A stretch of 64,000 nt of DNA from JBFAPK01 sp040676675. Its GTDB lineage: Bacteria > Actinomycetota > Actinomycetes > Mycobacteriales > Micromonosporaceae. Shown piece after piece: positions 16,441 to 25,165 of the stretch. Below the pieces are notes generated by a model, which worked only from the letters and a program-made list of their open reading frames with translations, did no database searches and had not been told where the DNA came from. The stretch's first letter is position 1, and the number at the start of each line of letters is the position of its first letter. The DNA lies in assembly GCF_040676675.1 (NCBI RefSeq), contig NZ_JBFAPK010000034.1, positions 1 to 64,000 of the forward strand, in the 5' to 3' direction. The position numbers were made by a program, and so were the translations under genes.

Positions 16441-16474
16441 GATCAGGGACGGCGCGCCGGTGGCGTCCCTGATC
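16441..16474. terminator. Hairpin terminator between Hsp70-like and MFS genes
   Basis: A perfect 11-bp stem pairs 16441-16451 with 16464-16474 around a 12-base loop, between convergent genes. Confidence 0.7.
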
Positions 16475-16510
16475 CCGAACGGGTCAGGCCCGGCCGGCAC
16501 GCGGGCGGCG

Positions 16511-16646
16511 GCAGACGCGATCCCGGACAGGCCAGGCCCAGGCGGCAGACGCGATCCCGGACAGGCCAGGCCCAGGCGGCAGACGCGATCCCGGACAGGC
16601 CAGGCCCAGGCGGCAGACGCGATCCCGCGCGGGTCAGGCCCGGCCG
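16511..16646. repeat. 34-bp tandem repeat (three full units plus a hybrid copy) at the MFS 3' end
   Basis: Identical 34-base units start at 16511, 16545 and 16579, and a divergent fourth begins at 16613 and runs into the MFS stop codon at 16634. Similar flanking segments with GATCCCGnnCGGGTC occur at about 16474 and 16621. Units are contiguous with no spacers, so this is a minisatellite and not a CRISPR array. Confidence 0.95.
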
Positions 16647-17851
16647 GCGCGCGGCGCGGCGGGGAAGCCGTGCGTCCGCGCGGCGACCACCACGACCAGC
16701 ACCGGGACCAGCAGCAACAGCACGGTCCACGGGAACGAGTCGGCGCCGAGGGAGTCGAGCAGGATGCCCCCGGCGACGCCGCCACCGGCCATCGCCGCGT
16801 TCCAGAGCGTGACCAGCATGGCCTGCGCCGCATCCGCCGCGTCGCCGCCCGCGTCGCCCGCCGCCGTCTGCAGCAGCGTCGGTACGCCGCCCCAGCCGAG
16901 CCCCCAGAGCGCCGCCGCGAGGTAGACCAGGGTGGTGCTGCCGGACGACAGCGCCAGGATGCCCGCCGCCACCGCCACGAGCAGCGTGCTGGCGATGGTG
17001 AGCGACCGCAGGTGCCGGTGGATCCGCGCGCCCACGATCCAGATGCTGACCAGGCAGGCGACGCCGAAGACCAGCAGCACGAGGTCGGTGGCGTCGCCCA
17101 TGCCGAGCCGGTCGAGGAAGGTGGCGAGGTACGCGTACAGGATGGTGTGGGCGAGTACGAAGACCAGCGTGACGAAGAGGACCGCGCCCACGCCGGGCAC
17201 GGTGACGGCCCGCAGCATCGGGCTGCGGCCGCCCGCCCGCTGGCCGGGCTGGTCCGGCACCACCGCCACGGTCCAGACGATCAGGACGACGGTGAGCGCG
17301 CTCATGGCCAGGAACGCCACCCGCCAGCCGAACGCCTGGCCGAGGAAGGTGCCGGCCGGTACGCCGAGCGACAGCGCGACCGGGATCCCGGTCATCGCGA
17401 TCGCGATCGCCCGGCCCTGCGACTCGACGGGGACGAGCCGGCGGGCGTACCCGGCCAGCAGCGCCCAGGCGAGCCCGGCGGCCACCCCGGCGACGAACCG
17501 GGCGACCATGGTCAGCGGGAAGTTCGCCGAGACCGCGGTAACGGTGTTGGCGGCGGCGAAGCCGACCACCGCCGTCAGCAGCAGCCGCTTGCGCCGCCAG
17601 CCCGCCGTGGCGGCGGTGAGCGGGATCGCCGTAAGCGCCGTACCGACGGCGTAGATCGTCACGGACTGCCCCATGGCCGACTCGCCGACGCCCAGGTCGG
17701 CGCTCATCGCGGGCAGGACACCCGCGGGCAGCGTCTCGGTCAGGCTGGTGATGAAGACGGCCGTGGCCAGCGCCAACAGCGCCGACAGCGGAAGCCGTCG
17801 GCGCTGGTCGGCGGCTTGCGCGCCGGCCGGTTCGAGGGTGTGGTTACGCAT
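16634..17851 (-). CDS. MFS drug efflux transporter (DHA1 type)
   Basis: 405 residues with 12 predicted hydrophobic segments. After a short cytoplasmic start come TETLPAGVLPAMSADLG (helix 1 and its exit, typical of sugar/drug H+ antiporters of the YdhP/AraJ group) and ARFVAGVAAGLAWALLAGY (helix 4 region). It is predicted to export a drug-like compound using the proton gradient. The ATG at 17851 is favoured because a MerR-type promoter ends just upstream, giving a nearly leaderless message; an in-frame TTG lies at 17866. It is divergent from the MerR gene that probably controls it. Confidence 0.9.
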   Translation of the reverse strand: MRNHTLEPAGAQAADQRRRLPLSALLALATAVFITSLTETLPAGVLPAMSADLGVGESAMGQSVTIYAVGTALTAIPLTAATAGWRRKRLLLTAVVGFAAANTVTAVSANFPLTMVARFVAGVAAGLAWALLAGYARRLVPVESQGRAIAIAMTGIPVALSLGVPAGTFLGQAFGWRVAFLAMSALTVVLIVWTVAVVPDQPGQRAGGRSPMLRAVTVPGVGAVLFVTLVFVLAHTILYAYLATFLDRLGMGDATDLVLLVFGVACLVSIWIVGARIHRHLRSLTIASTLLVAVAAGILALSSGSTTLVYLAAALWGLGWGGVPTLLQTAAGDAGGDAADAAQAMLVTLWNAAMAGGGVAGGILLDSLGADSFPWTVLLLLVPVLVVVVAARTHGFPAAPRAGRA

Positions 17852-17860
17852 GCCGCGTAT

Positions 17861-17891
17861 GCTCAAACCCTCACACTTATGTGATGGTCAA
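17861..17891 (-). promoter_or_regulatory. MerR-type promoter/operator of the MFS gene
   Basis: On the minus strand TTGACC (17886-17891) and TTGAGC (17861-17866) are separated by 19 bases, the overlong spacing typical of MerR-activated promoters. Within the spacer is the inverted repeat TCACA-4-TGTGA (plus strand 17872-17885 region). The layout implies that the adjacent MerR protein binds the spacer and realigns the promoter when its ligand is present. Confidence 0.75.
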
Positions 17892-17930
17892 GCCGGGTTC
17901 ACCGTACGGCGGGAAGAGCGAGGTGACGGC

Positions 17931-18314
17931 GTGCGCATCGGCGAACTCTCGAAGCGCACCGGCACGAGCCGGCGTCTGCTGCGCTACTACGAGGAGCAGG
18001 GACTGATCGTCGCAGACCGCTGCGCGAACGGCTACCGCAGCTACGACGAGCGGTTCGTGGACCGGGTGTTGCAGATCAGGGGGCTGCTGGAGGCCGGGCT
18101 GCCGACCCGGATCATCAAGCAGATCCTCCCGTGCCTGGACAAACCACGGGTGATCCACTTCTCCGACGCCACCCCCGAGATGCTCGCCACACTGGAGCGG
18201 GAACGCGACCGGATGACCGAGCGGATCGCCTGCCTGACCCGCAACCGGGACGCGGTGGCGGAATACCTCGACGCGGTACGCGCCGGCGACCGCCAGGCCG
18301 CCACAACGCCGTGA
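17931..18314 (+). CDS. MerR-family transcriptional regulator
   Basis: 127 residues. The N-terminal winged helix reads IGELSKRTGTSRRLLRYYEEQGL, followed by GYRSYDE and then a long coiled coil (residues 75-115) typical of MerR dimers. There is no obvious metal-binding Cys cluster, so a drug or other organic inducer is more likely than a metal. The GTG at 17931 starts exactly at the family N-terminus and has an AGGTG-type site upstream. It probably controls the divergent MFS gene and itself through the site at 17861-17891. Confidence 0.92.
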   Translation: MRIGELSKRTGTSRRLLRYYEEQGLIVADRCANGYRSYDERFVDRVLQIRGLLEAGLPTRIIKQILPCLDKPRVIHFSDATPEMLATLERERDRMTERIACLTRNRDAVAEYLDAVRAGDRQAATTP

Positions 18315-18323
18315 CGCCCGGGG

Positions 18324-18391
18324 CGCCCGGTCCGCCAGCAGCTCCGTCAGCCGCTACGCCCGTGACGCCCGGTCCGCCAGCAGCTCCGTCA
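18324..18391. repeat. 26-bp direct repeat duplicating the end of the mannosyltransferase gene
   Basis: The same 26 bases occur at 18324-18349 and 18366-18391. The second copy encodes the last residues of the minus-strand glycosyltransferase; the first lies just beyond its stop. It looks like a short local duplication. Confidence 0.85.
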
Positions 18392-19568
18392 TCCGCCGGG
18401 CCTGGGTCTCCCAGCGCCACTCCCGCTCCACCCAGGCGCGTCCGGCGGTACCCATTCGCCGGGCCAGCTCGCGATCGGTCAGCAGGGTGGCGAGCCGGTC
18501 GGTGAGCCGCGCGAGGTCGCGCCCGTCGACCACGTAACCGGTCTCCCCCTCCCGGACCGCGTCGGGCGCGCCGCCCGAGTCGCCGGCCACCACCGGCAGC
18601 CCGCAGGCCGAGGCCTCCAGATAGACGATGCCCAGCCCTTCCACGTCCAGGCCGCGCCGGCGGGTGCGGCACGGCATCGCGTACACGTCGCCGGCCGCGT
18701 AGTGCGCGGGCAGTTCGGCGCCGGGCACGGGACCGGTGAAGACGACGTCGCGCTCGACGCCGACCCGGCGGGCCAGCTTCTCCAGGGTCGCCCGGTACGG
18801 GCCCGTACCGACCACGAGCAGCGCCGCGTCCGGTACCCGGCGGCGCAGCTCGGGCAGGGCCCGGATCAGCGCGTCCTGGCCCTTGCGGGGTACCAGCCGG
18901 GAGACGCAGACCACCACCGGCCGGTCGGCCAGCCCGTACCGGGCCCGGACCGGTCCGCCGTCGACCCCCGGGTGGTACGCCTCGACGTCCACCCCGGGCG
19001 CGAGCCGGCGCAGCTCGGTCAGCCCGCCCAGGACCCGCTCCAGGCGTACCCGGGTGTACTCCCCCAGGTAGGTGAGGACGTCGTTCTGCCGGGCTATCCG
19101 GCGCAACAGCGCGCGTGCCCCGGGCAGCGCCGCCCAGCCGATCTCGTGCCCGTGGGTCAGCCCGACCGCCCGCTCGACCCCGGCCCGCTGCCGCAGGGGG
19201 CCGGCGAGCAGCCCCAGCGGCGCGGCGGCGCCGAACCAGACGGTGTCGCAGTGGTGGGCCTTGGCGAGTTCCACCGCCCGCCGGGCGACCCGGGCCGTCG
19301 GTAGCAGCATCTTCGTCGGCTCGCGGACCACCTCGAACGGCTGGTCGGCGTCGAACTTCTCCGCTCCGGGCCAGGTCGAGGCGTAGACCAGCAGCGAGCC
19401 GGGCGGCTGGCCGAGGGCGAGCTGGTGCACGAAGGACTGGATCCCGCCCAGCCGGGGCGGGAAGTCGTTGGTGACCAGCAGGGTCCGTCCGGCGGTCGTG
19501 CCGTCCGGTGCCTGGGCCGGGGCGGGTACGCTCGCGGGCCCGTCCGGTCCCGGTTCGGTGCGGTTCAC
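18354..19568 (-). CDS. pimB: GT4 mannosyltransferase, PimB-like
   Basis: 404 residues with a GT-B fold. The N-terminal Rossmann starts LLVTNDFPPRLGGIQSF, closely like corynebacterial and mycobacterial PimB'. The C-terminal domain has CVSRLVPRKGQD and the nucleotide-sugar motif EGLGIVYLEASACGLPVV. The PimB' family adds the second mannose from GDP-mannose to phosphatidylinositol monomannoside at the cytoplasmic membrane face. Position after the FadD15-type gene and before the DEDDh/GIY-YIG gene matches Rv2188c (pimB'). The GTG start overlaps the M48 stop as GTGA (19565-19568), so the two are coupled. Confidence 0.85.
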   Translation of the reverse strand: MNRTEPGPDGPASVPAPAQAPDGTTAGRTLLVTNDFPPRLGGIQSFVHQLALGQPPGSLLVYASTWPGAEKFDADQPFEVVREPTKMLLPTARVARRAVELAKAHHCDTVWFGAAAPLGLLAGPLRQRAGVERAVGLTHGHEIGWAALPGARALLRRIARQNDVLTYLGEYTRVRLERVLGGLTELRRLAPGVDVEAYHPGVDGGPVRARYGLADRPVVVCVSRLVPRKGQDALIRALPELRRRVPDAALLVVGTGPYRATLEKLARRVGVERDVVFTGPVPGAELPAHYAAGDVYAMPCRTRRRGLDVEGLGIVYLEASACGLPVVAGDSGGAPDAVREGETGYVVDGRDLARLTDRLATLLTDRELARRMGTAGRAWVEREWRWETQARRMTELLADRASRA

Positions 19569-20824
19569 TTGCCGGCTTCCCTGGCGTAGGCGCGGGCGGC
19601 GGCCATCCGCTCCACGGTGGACGGGTGGGACGCGGAGTAGAGGTACTCCCAGCGGGGCGGATCCGGGTCGGCCAGGTTGACGGTGGAGAGGCGGCGCTGC
19701 ATCGCCTCGAAGGCGGCGGGGTCGCCGGTCAGCGCGAGCGCGTGCGCGTCGGCCCGTGCCTCGACGCGGCGGGAGACCAGGGCCTGCGCCGGCCCCGCCA
19801 CCAGGCCGACCGCCGTCACCACCGCGATCATCAGCGGCAGCGCCCGGGGTGCCGCGATCGAGTCCACCCCGGCGGCCCGCAGCAGCCCGCCCCACGAACC
19901 GAGCAGGTAGAGGGCGACGACCGCGGCCGCGGCGCCGAGGGCGCCGGTCAGCGTGCCGGTGAACACGTCCCGGTCCTTGGCGTGGCCCAGTTCGTGCGCC
20001 ACCACGCTGGTCACCTCCTGCGGCGACGCCTCGCGCAGCAGCGTGTCGTAGACGACGATCCGGCGGGTCGGGCCGAGGCCGGAGACGTACGCGTTGACCG
20101 CCCGGGTACGCCGTGACGCGTCGGCCACCAGCACGTCGCGTACCGGTACCCGGTCCCGGGCGGCGAGCTCGGTCAGCTCGGTGCGCAGCGGTCCCGGTTC
20201 CATCGGGGTGAACCTGTTGAAGACCGGCTCGACCAGCACCGGCAGGATGAACGAGAGGAGCACCACCAGCGCCGCCGCGCCGGCCGCCCCGAGCGCCCAC
20301 CACCAGCGCGGCGCGAGCCGGGTCACCGTGTAGAAGCCGAGCAGCGCCGCCGCGCCGATGACGGCGCTGACCGCGTACGACTTGAGCAGGTCGGCCGTCC
20401 AGCCGCCCCAGCCCTGCGTGGAGAGCCCGTACCGCACCAGCACCGTGTGCCGCCAGGCGGAGAAGGGCAGGGTGACCAGGTCGGCGACGAGCAGCACGGC
20501 GAGCCCGCCGAGCACCGCCTGCGCGATCCAGTGGTCGCCGAACGGGCGGCCGGCGAGCCCGACCAGCCGGGCCCCCAGCGGGGTCAGTCCGAGTACCAGC
20601 GCGGCGAGCAGCCCGATCGCCAGGGCGCCGTAGCTGCCGGGGCGCAGGTCGGCGTGGAACGCCCGGCCGCGGGCCACCTCGGCGGCGGGCAGCGTCCGGA
20701 GGGCGGCGAGTTGGTCGGCGCGGGGCGCCGGAGGCCGGTGCCAGGGCACCAGGAGCAGCGCGGTGACCGCCAGCGCGACCACGAGCCCGGCGAGGGTGAC
20801 GACGGCCCAGCCGCGCGGCGTCAC
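19565..20824 (-). CDS. M48 family membrane zinc metalloprotease (Ste24/HtpX-like)
   Basis: 419 residues. The catalytic zinc motif is VVAHELGHAKDRD near residue 280, and the third ligand is in RRVEARADAHALALTG near 365. Six or seven hydrophobic segments surround it, and AYVSGLGPTRRIVVYDTLL is the conserved strand before the active site. Members are intramembrane or membrane-face proteases related to CAAX protease Ste24; in bacteria they degrade membrane proteins. The GTG at 20824 is preceded by AGGGGCGGGA; another in-frame GTG is at 20863. It is upstream of and coupled to pimB. Confidence 0.88.
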   Translation of the reverse strand: MTPRGWAVVTLAGLVVALAVTALLLVPWHRPPAPRADQLAALRTLPAAEVARGRAFHADLRPGSYGALAIGLLAALVLGLTPLGARLVGLAGRPFGDHWIAQAVLGGLAVLLVADLVTLPFSAWRHTVLVRYGLSTQGWGGWTADLLKSYAVSAVIGAAALLGFYTVTRLAPRWWWALGAAGAAALVVLLSFILPVLVEPVFNRFTPMEPGPLRTELTELAARDRVPVRDVLVADASRRTRAVNAYVSGLGPTRRIVVYDTLLREASPQEVTSVVAHELGHAKDRDVFTGTLTGALGAAAAVVALYLLGSWGGLLRAAGVDSIAAPRALPLMIAVVTAVGLVAGPAQALVSRRVEARADAHALALTGDPAAFEAMQRRLSTVNLADPDPPRWEYLYSASHPSTVERMAAARAYAREAGK

Positions 20825-21186
20825 GCCGTCCCGCCCCTGCTCTGCCCGGTCATGCCCGGTCACTCCTCCCGTCGTCGCCCTGCGCCGCACCGCCCGGCCG
20901 CATCGCCCGCGTCGGCGCCGGCCCATCCTATGGCCCGCGACGCGTCGGCGGCCGGCCCACCGGCGCGGCAGGCCGAGCCGGAAGCACGGCGGGCCGCAGA
21001 GATGTGGGCACGCGCCAGGAAGGCATGGGCACGGCGGGCCGGAGCACGGCGGGCCGGAGCACGGCGGGCCGGAGCACGGCGGGCCGGAGCACAGCGGGCC
21101 GGAGCACAGCGGGCCGGAGCACAGCGGGCCGGAAAGGCGCGGGCGAGCGAGGAAGGGCTTGGAGCGGGCCGGCCCGCGAGGGGGCG
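20825..21186. other. Gene-free spacer with a minisatellite
   Basis: 362 bases without a believable gene. Its main content is the 15-bp tandem array at 21031-21133. The flanks are irregular GGCGGGCCGG-rich sequence that gives low-complexity Ala/Arg/Gly translations in several frames. Confidence 0.7.
21031..21133. repeat. 15-bp minisatellite, about seven copies
   Basis: Units begin every 15 bases from 21031 to 21121. The first four read ACGGCGGGCCGGAGC and the last three start ACAGC, so the array has two homogeneous halves, as expected from slippage or unequal exchange. Confidence 0.97.
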
Positions 21187-21441
21187 TCAGGCCACGTGGT
21201 GCCGGCGGTGCGGCCGCCGGGCCGGGCGCAGCGCCGGTCCCCCGCTCTGCCCGAGCACCTCCACGTCGAAGCCGGCGCGGGCGAACGTCTCGATGGCGCG
21301 CAGCTCGGCGCCGGTGAGCCGGGTGTCGTGCCCCGGTCCGTCCCGCTGCGGCGTTCGGGGCGGCTCGGTGACCAGGGCGTTCATCATGCACCCGGCGCAG
21401 GCGGCGCCCCGCACGGTGCAGCTGTCGCAGTCGATCAGCAT
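21187..21441 (-). CDS. Small Cys-rich actinobacterial protein
   Basis: 84 residues, family known only as a conserved hypothetical. The N-terminus LIDCDSCTVRGAACAGCMM has a C-x2-C...C-x2-C arrangement that could bind zinc or an Fe-S cluster. The rest is a short helical segment, LTGAELRAIETFARAGFDVEVLG, and a basic His/Arg tail. The ATG at 21441 has GGAGG four bases upstream. A TAGCGT box (minus strand, about 21546-21551) lies roughly 100 bases upstream. In related genomes similar proteins sit near pimB and the NlpC/P60 gene, from memory. Confidence 0.75.
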   Translation of the reverse strand: MLIDCDSCTVRGAACAGCMMNALVTEPPRTPQRDGPGHDTRLTGAELRAIETFARAGFDVEVLGQSGGPALRPARRPHRRHHVA

Positions 21442-21627
21442 GGTGCCTCCACTCCTCGGCGGTACGCCGGCGCACCGCGTCGACGTCCCCTCCGGCACCC
21501 GGGAGGCGGTCGTGTCGCAGCCCGGCCACCGTCGGTTACATCGACGCTAGGACAGGGGTACGACAAGACCAGCGACGCGGGCGCCGGCGGGGCGCCCGCC
21601 GGACACGGAACGCGACGGACGGAACCG

Positions 21628-23103
21628 TCAGGAACGGGAGAGGCGGCGCAGCAGGGCGTCGGCGCCGAGCGGGTACGCGCCGTGCCGACGTACCCCGTCG
21701 GCGACCTCGCGGTCGGAGGAGACCACCACGAGCGGCCGGCCGGCGGGCTCGGCCCGGACCAGTCGGCGGATCAGGTCGTCGGCGGTCTCGCCCTTGCGGC
21801 TGAAGAGCACCCGCACCCCGCGCGGGGCCGGCGGCAGTCCGTGCACCCGCTCCGCGCCGTCGAAGACGACGGTCACCTCGTCGCCGGTCTGCGCGGCGAT
21901 CCCGCCGAGACCGGTGATCAGCCGCTTGCGCTGCTGCTCCAGCGACATCTCGCCGAAGCCGCGCTTGGTCACGTTGTAGCCGTCCACCAGCAGGTGGGCC
22001 CGGGGCAGGGCGAGCAGCTCGTCCAGGCGGGCCGGGTCGTCGGTGTCGCGGGCGCGGGCCGCGGTGGCGGCGCCCGACTGGGGTGGCTGGTCCGCGTACG
22101 CCTCGGCCACGAAGTCGGCCGGCAGCCGGTCGGCCGGGTCGAGCGCCAGCTCCCGCCGCAGCCCGACCGCGGCCCGGCCGATCGTCTCCAGCAGCAGCCA
22201 GAGCCGGGCGTCGTCGACCGAACGCGCCTCCCGGGCGGTGTGCCGGGCCGCGCCCGCGACGGTCTCGGCCTCGGCCAGCCGGGCGCGCAGCCGACGCAGC
22301 TCGGCGTCGTGGTCGGCGTTGGCGCGGGCGGCCCGCCCCTTCTCGGTGGCGAGCATCTCGGTCGCCTTGCGCTCGCGGGCCTGCGTCTCGCGCAGCGTGC
22401 GGCCCAGCACCCGGGCCTCCTCGCGCAGCTGGCCCAGTTCCTCCCGGACCCGGGCCAGCTCGTCGCGGAGCTTGTCGGCCTCCACCCGGGCCACCGCCCG
22501 GTCGTGCTCGGCCCGGGCGGCCCGCTGTTCGGCCTCGCGGATCGCCTCCGCGACCAGAGCCTGGTCCGCCTCGGCGCGCACCTCCGCGCCGGCCGCCTCG
22601 ACCAGCTCCCGCCACCCCGGCGGGCGTACCAGGTAGGCGAGCGCGGCGACCTCGACCGGGTCGGCGGCGGCCGGGGCGGCGCCCTCGACGACCGCGGCGC
22701 CCAGCTCCCCCGCCTCGGTGAGCACCCGGGCGGCGACCCGCTGCCGGAACAGCGGGTCGGCGCTGAGCTGCGCCGCGATGGCCGGTCCGCCGAGCCGGGC
22801 CCGGCGGTTGGGTGTGAACCGGGCCACCCGCCGCAGCGGGACCGGCAGTTCGTCGCCGGGCAGCGCGGTGAGCACCGCGGCGGCGAGGGTCACGATGCGC
22901 TGACGGACCGGCTCCGGCAGTGTGGGTTCGGGGGCCGAGTCGTGGTCGGCGGCGAGGTCGTGATCGGCGGCCGGGTCCTGCTCGGGGGCGTGCGACGGAT
23001 CGGAGGTCTCGGCCGTCTCGGGCCCGGCACCGTCCGCTCCGCCGGCGGGCGTGGCGGCGGCCTCGCCGGGGAGGCGGCCGTCAGACGGATCGGTGAGGGG
23101 CAT
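21628..23103 (-). CDS. NYN (PIN-like) domain protein with coiled coil
   Basis: 491 residues. A disordered acidic N-terminus (1-60, with AADHD repeats) leads to a helical region and a long coiled coil (about 195-320, rich in Glu/Arg/Ala heptads). The C-terminal 155 residues form a NYN/YacP-type nuclease domain: LLVDGYNVTKRG, VTVVFDGAERVHG, LFSRKGETADDLIRRLV and VVSSDREVADGVRRHGA. The conserved Asp residues of the PIN-like active site are present, so it is probably a ribonuclease like YacP/Rae1. The coiled coil implies oligomerisation or ribosome docking, which is inference. It is divergent from the DEDDh exonuclease gene. Confidence 0.88.
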   Translation of the reverse strand: MPLTDPSDGRLPGEAAATPAGGADGAGPETAETSDPSHAPEQDPAADHDLAADHDSAPEPTLPEPVRQRIVTLAAAVLTALPGDELPVPLRRVARFTPNRRARLGGPAIAAQLSADPLFRQRVAARVLTEAGELGAAVVEGAAPAAADPVEVAALAYLVRPPGWRELVEAAGAEVRAEADQALVAEAIREAEQRAARAEHDRAVARVEADKLRDELARVREELGQLREEARVLGRTLRETQARERKATEMLATEKGRAARANADHDAELRRLRARLAEAETVAGAARHTAREARSVDDARLWLLLETIGRAAVGLRRELALDPADRLPADFVAEAYADQPPQSGAATAARARDTDDPARLDELLALPRAHLLVDGYNVTKRGFGEMSLEQQRKRLITGLGGIAAQTGDEVTVVFDGAERVHGLPPAPRGVRVLFSRKGETADDLIRRLVRAEPAGRPLVVVSSDREVADGVRRHGAYPLGADALLRRLSRS

Positions 23104-23252
23104 GGGTCAAGTCTCCCACCGCCGGCCCCCGGATCGCTCCACGACTCAAATGATCTCTCTTCGTAGGCACCCCATCACGCTGAGCGACGACTTGGCGACG
23201 GATGGCGCGGGACGGACGGGACCAGTGGTGAGGATGTGTCGTACCCGGTCCG

Positions 23253-23258
23253 TAGCGT
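23253..23258 (+). promoter_or_regulatory. -10 box (TAGCGT) of leaderless exonuclease gene
   Basis: TAGCGT is eight bases before the GTG at 23267, with no ribosome site in between. Confidence 0.6.
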
Positions 23259-23266
23259 GCCTGGTC

Positions 23267-25033
23267 GTGGCACAACCCGAATACCTGCAGGGCACCCTCG
23301 ACGGGCTGCTGGCGGGCGCGGAGTCCGGCGGCCGCGCGGCCGAGGCGGCCCAGCCGCTGCACCTCACCACCTTCGTGGTGGTCGACCTCGAGACCACCGG
23401 CGGCGCCCCCGACGGCGGTGGGATCACCGAGATCGGCGCGGTCAAGGTGCGCGGCGGCGAGGAGCTGGGGGTGTTGGCCACGCTGGTCAACCCGGGCGAG
23501 CCGGTGCCGCCGTTCATCACGGTGCTGACCGGGATCACGCAGGCGATGGTCGCGCCGGCGCCCCCGATCGAGGCGGTGCTCCCCAGCTTCCTGGAGTTCC
23601 TCGGCGACGCCGTCCTGGTGGCCCACAACGCCCCCTACGACGTCGGCTTCCTCAAGGCCGCCTGCGCCCGGCACGGCTACGCCTGGCCGAACCCGCGGGT
23701 GCTCGACACCGCCGCGCTGGCCCGGCGGGCGCTCACCCGCGACGAGGTGCCCAACCGCAAGCTCGGCACCCTTGCCGCGTTCTTCCGTACCGTCCGGCAG
23801 CCGAGCCACCGGGCGCTGGACGACGCGCAGGCCACCGTCGACGTGCTGCACGGCCTGATCGCCCGACTGGCGGGCCACGGGGTGCAGACGCTCGGGGACG
23901 CGATCGAGTTCGCCAGGGCGGTCACCCCGACCCAGCGGCGCAAGCGGCACCTGGCCGAGGGGCTGCCCCGGGTGCCGGGGGTCTACATCTTCCGCGCCGC
24001 CGACGACCGGCCGCTCTACGTCGGCACCTCGCAGGACATCGCCACCCGGGTACGCAGCTACTTCACGGCGGCGGAGAAGCGGGCCCGGATGTCGGAGATG
24101 CTCGCCGCCGCCGAGCGGGTGGAGGCGGTCGAGTGCGCGCACGCGCTGGAGGCCGAGGTCCGGGAGCTGCGGCTGATCGCGGCGCACGCGCCGCCGTACA
24201 ACCGGCGCTCGAAGTACCCGGAGCGGGCGGTCTGGCTGAAGCTGACCACGGAGGCGTACCCGCGGCTCTCGGTGGTGCGGGAGCTCGGCGCCGGCGACGA
24301 GGCGTACCTCGGTCCGTTCGGCTCGCGCCGCGCCGCCGAGCTGGCCGCCGCGGGCGTCTACGACGCGCTGCCGCTGCGCCAGTGCACCCACCGGCTCTCG
24401 CCGCGCCGCACCATGCCGGCCTGCGCCCTGGCCGAGCTGGGCCGCTGCCCGGCACCCTGCGAGCACCGGATCTCTCCGGAGGAGTACGACGCCCGCGCGG
24501 CCGAACCGTTCCGCGCGGCGGCCGGCGCCGACCCGCAGGTGGTGGTCGACGCGCTGCTCGCCCGGATCTCGGCGCTCTCCGGCGACCAGCGGTACGAGGA
24601 GGCGGCGGTGGCGCGTACCCGGCTCGCGGCGGTGCTGCGCGCGGCCGTACGGATGCAGCGGCTGCTGGGGCTGGCCCGCATCGCCGAGTTGGCCGCGGCG
24701 CGCCGCACCGCCGACGGCGGCTGGGAGATCGCCCTGGTCCGGCACGGCCGGCTGGCCGGGGCCGGAATGGCCCGCCCCGGCGTGCCGCCGCGCCCGGTGC
24801 TCGACCTGGTCCGCCGCACGGCCGAGACGGTGGGCCCCGGCCACGGCCCGGTGCCGAACGCCTCGGCCGAGGAGTCGGAACGGATCCTGTCCTGGTTGGA
24901 GCGACCGGAGACCCGGCTGGTGGACGCCTCCTCGGGTTGGGCCTCGCCGGTACGGGGCGCGGCGCGGTTCCGGGACCTCCTCGCGCGGGCCGAAGCCGCC
25001 GCCGGACACCAACTATCGTCCGAACGCACATGA
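23267..25033 (+). CDS. DEDDh exonuclease fused to a UvrC-like GIY-YIG nuclease
   Basis: 588 residues. The N-terminal third is a DnaQ-type DEDDh exonuclease: VVVDLETTG (Asp/Glu), HNAPYDVGFL and SHRALDDAQATV (His/Asp). A GIY-YIG endonuclease domain follows, PGVYIFRAADDRPLYVGTS, then the Cys-containing UvrC-like segment with LGRCPAPCEHRIS. The fusion is standard for actinobacteria (M. tuberculosis Rv2191) and is thought to act in DNA repair, perhaps trimming after incision. I chose the GTG at 23267 because of the TAGCGT box just upstream; longer in-frame extensions reach 23051 but overlap the divergent NYN gene. Confidence 0.92.
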   Translation: MAQPEYLQGTLDGLLAGAESGGRAAEAAQPLHLTTFVVVDLETTGGAPDGGGITEIGAVKVRGGEELGVLATLVNPGEPVPPFITVLTGITQAMVAPAPPIEAVLPSFLEFLGDAVLVAHNAPYDVGFLKAACARHGYAWPNPRVLDTAALARRALTRDEVPNRKLGTLAAFFRTVRQPSHRALDDAQATVDVLHGLIARLAGHGVQTLGDAIEFARAVTPTQRRKRHLAEGLPRVPGVYIFRAADDRPLYVGTSQDIATRVRSYFTAAEKRARMSEMLAAAERVEAVECAHALEAEVRELRLIAAHAPPYNRRSKYPERAVWLKLTTEAYPRLSVVRELGAGDEAYLGPFGSRRAAELAAAGVYDALPLRQCTHRLSPRRTMPACALAELGRCPAPCEHRISPEEYDARAAEPFRAAAGADPQVVVDALLARISALSGDQRYEEAAVARTRLAAVLRAAVRMQRLLGLARIAELAAARRTADGGWEIALVRHGRLAGAGMARPGVPPRPVLDLVRRTAETVGPGHGPVPNASAEESERILSWLERPETRLVDASSGWASPVRGAARFRDLLARAEAAAGHQLSSERT

Positions 25034-25165
25034 GCATGTGGCCGATCGGACGACGGCCGCTCGCTTAGGCTGTTAGAGAAGTGCAGTCCTGCCCGATTCG
25101 TGGCTTGCTCTCGCGCACGGGGTCCTTCCCCGGGCTCGGGAGTTGGGTGAGGAGGTGTCCCCGCG

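Noticed and set aside
16511..16646. Possible CRISPR array
   Set aside because: The 34-bp units are contiguous with no unique spacers, and no cas genes are present.
21031..21133. Minus-strand ORF of repeated LRPAV units
   Set aside because: It is only the translation of a 15-bp minisatellite, without ribosome site or conserved end.
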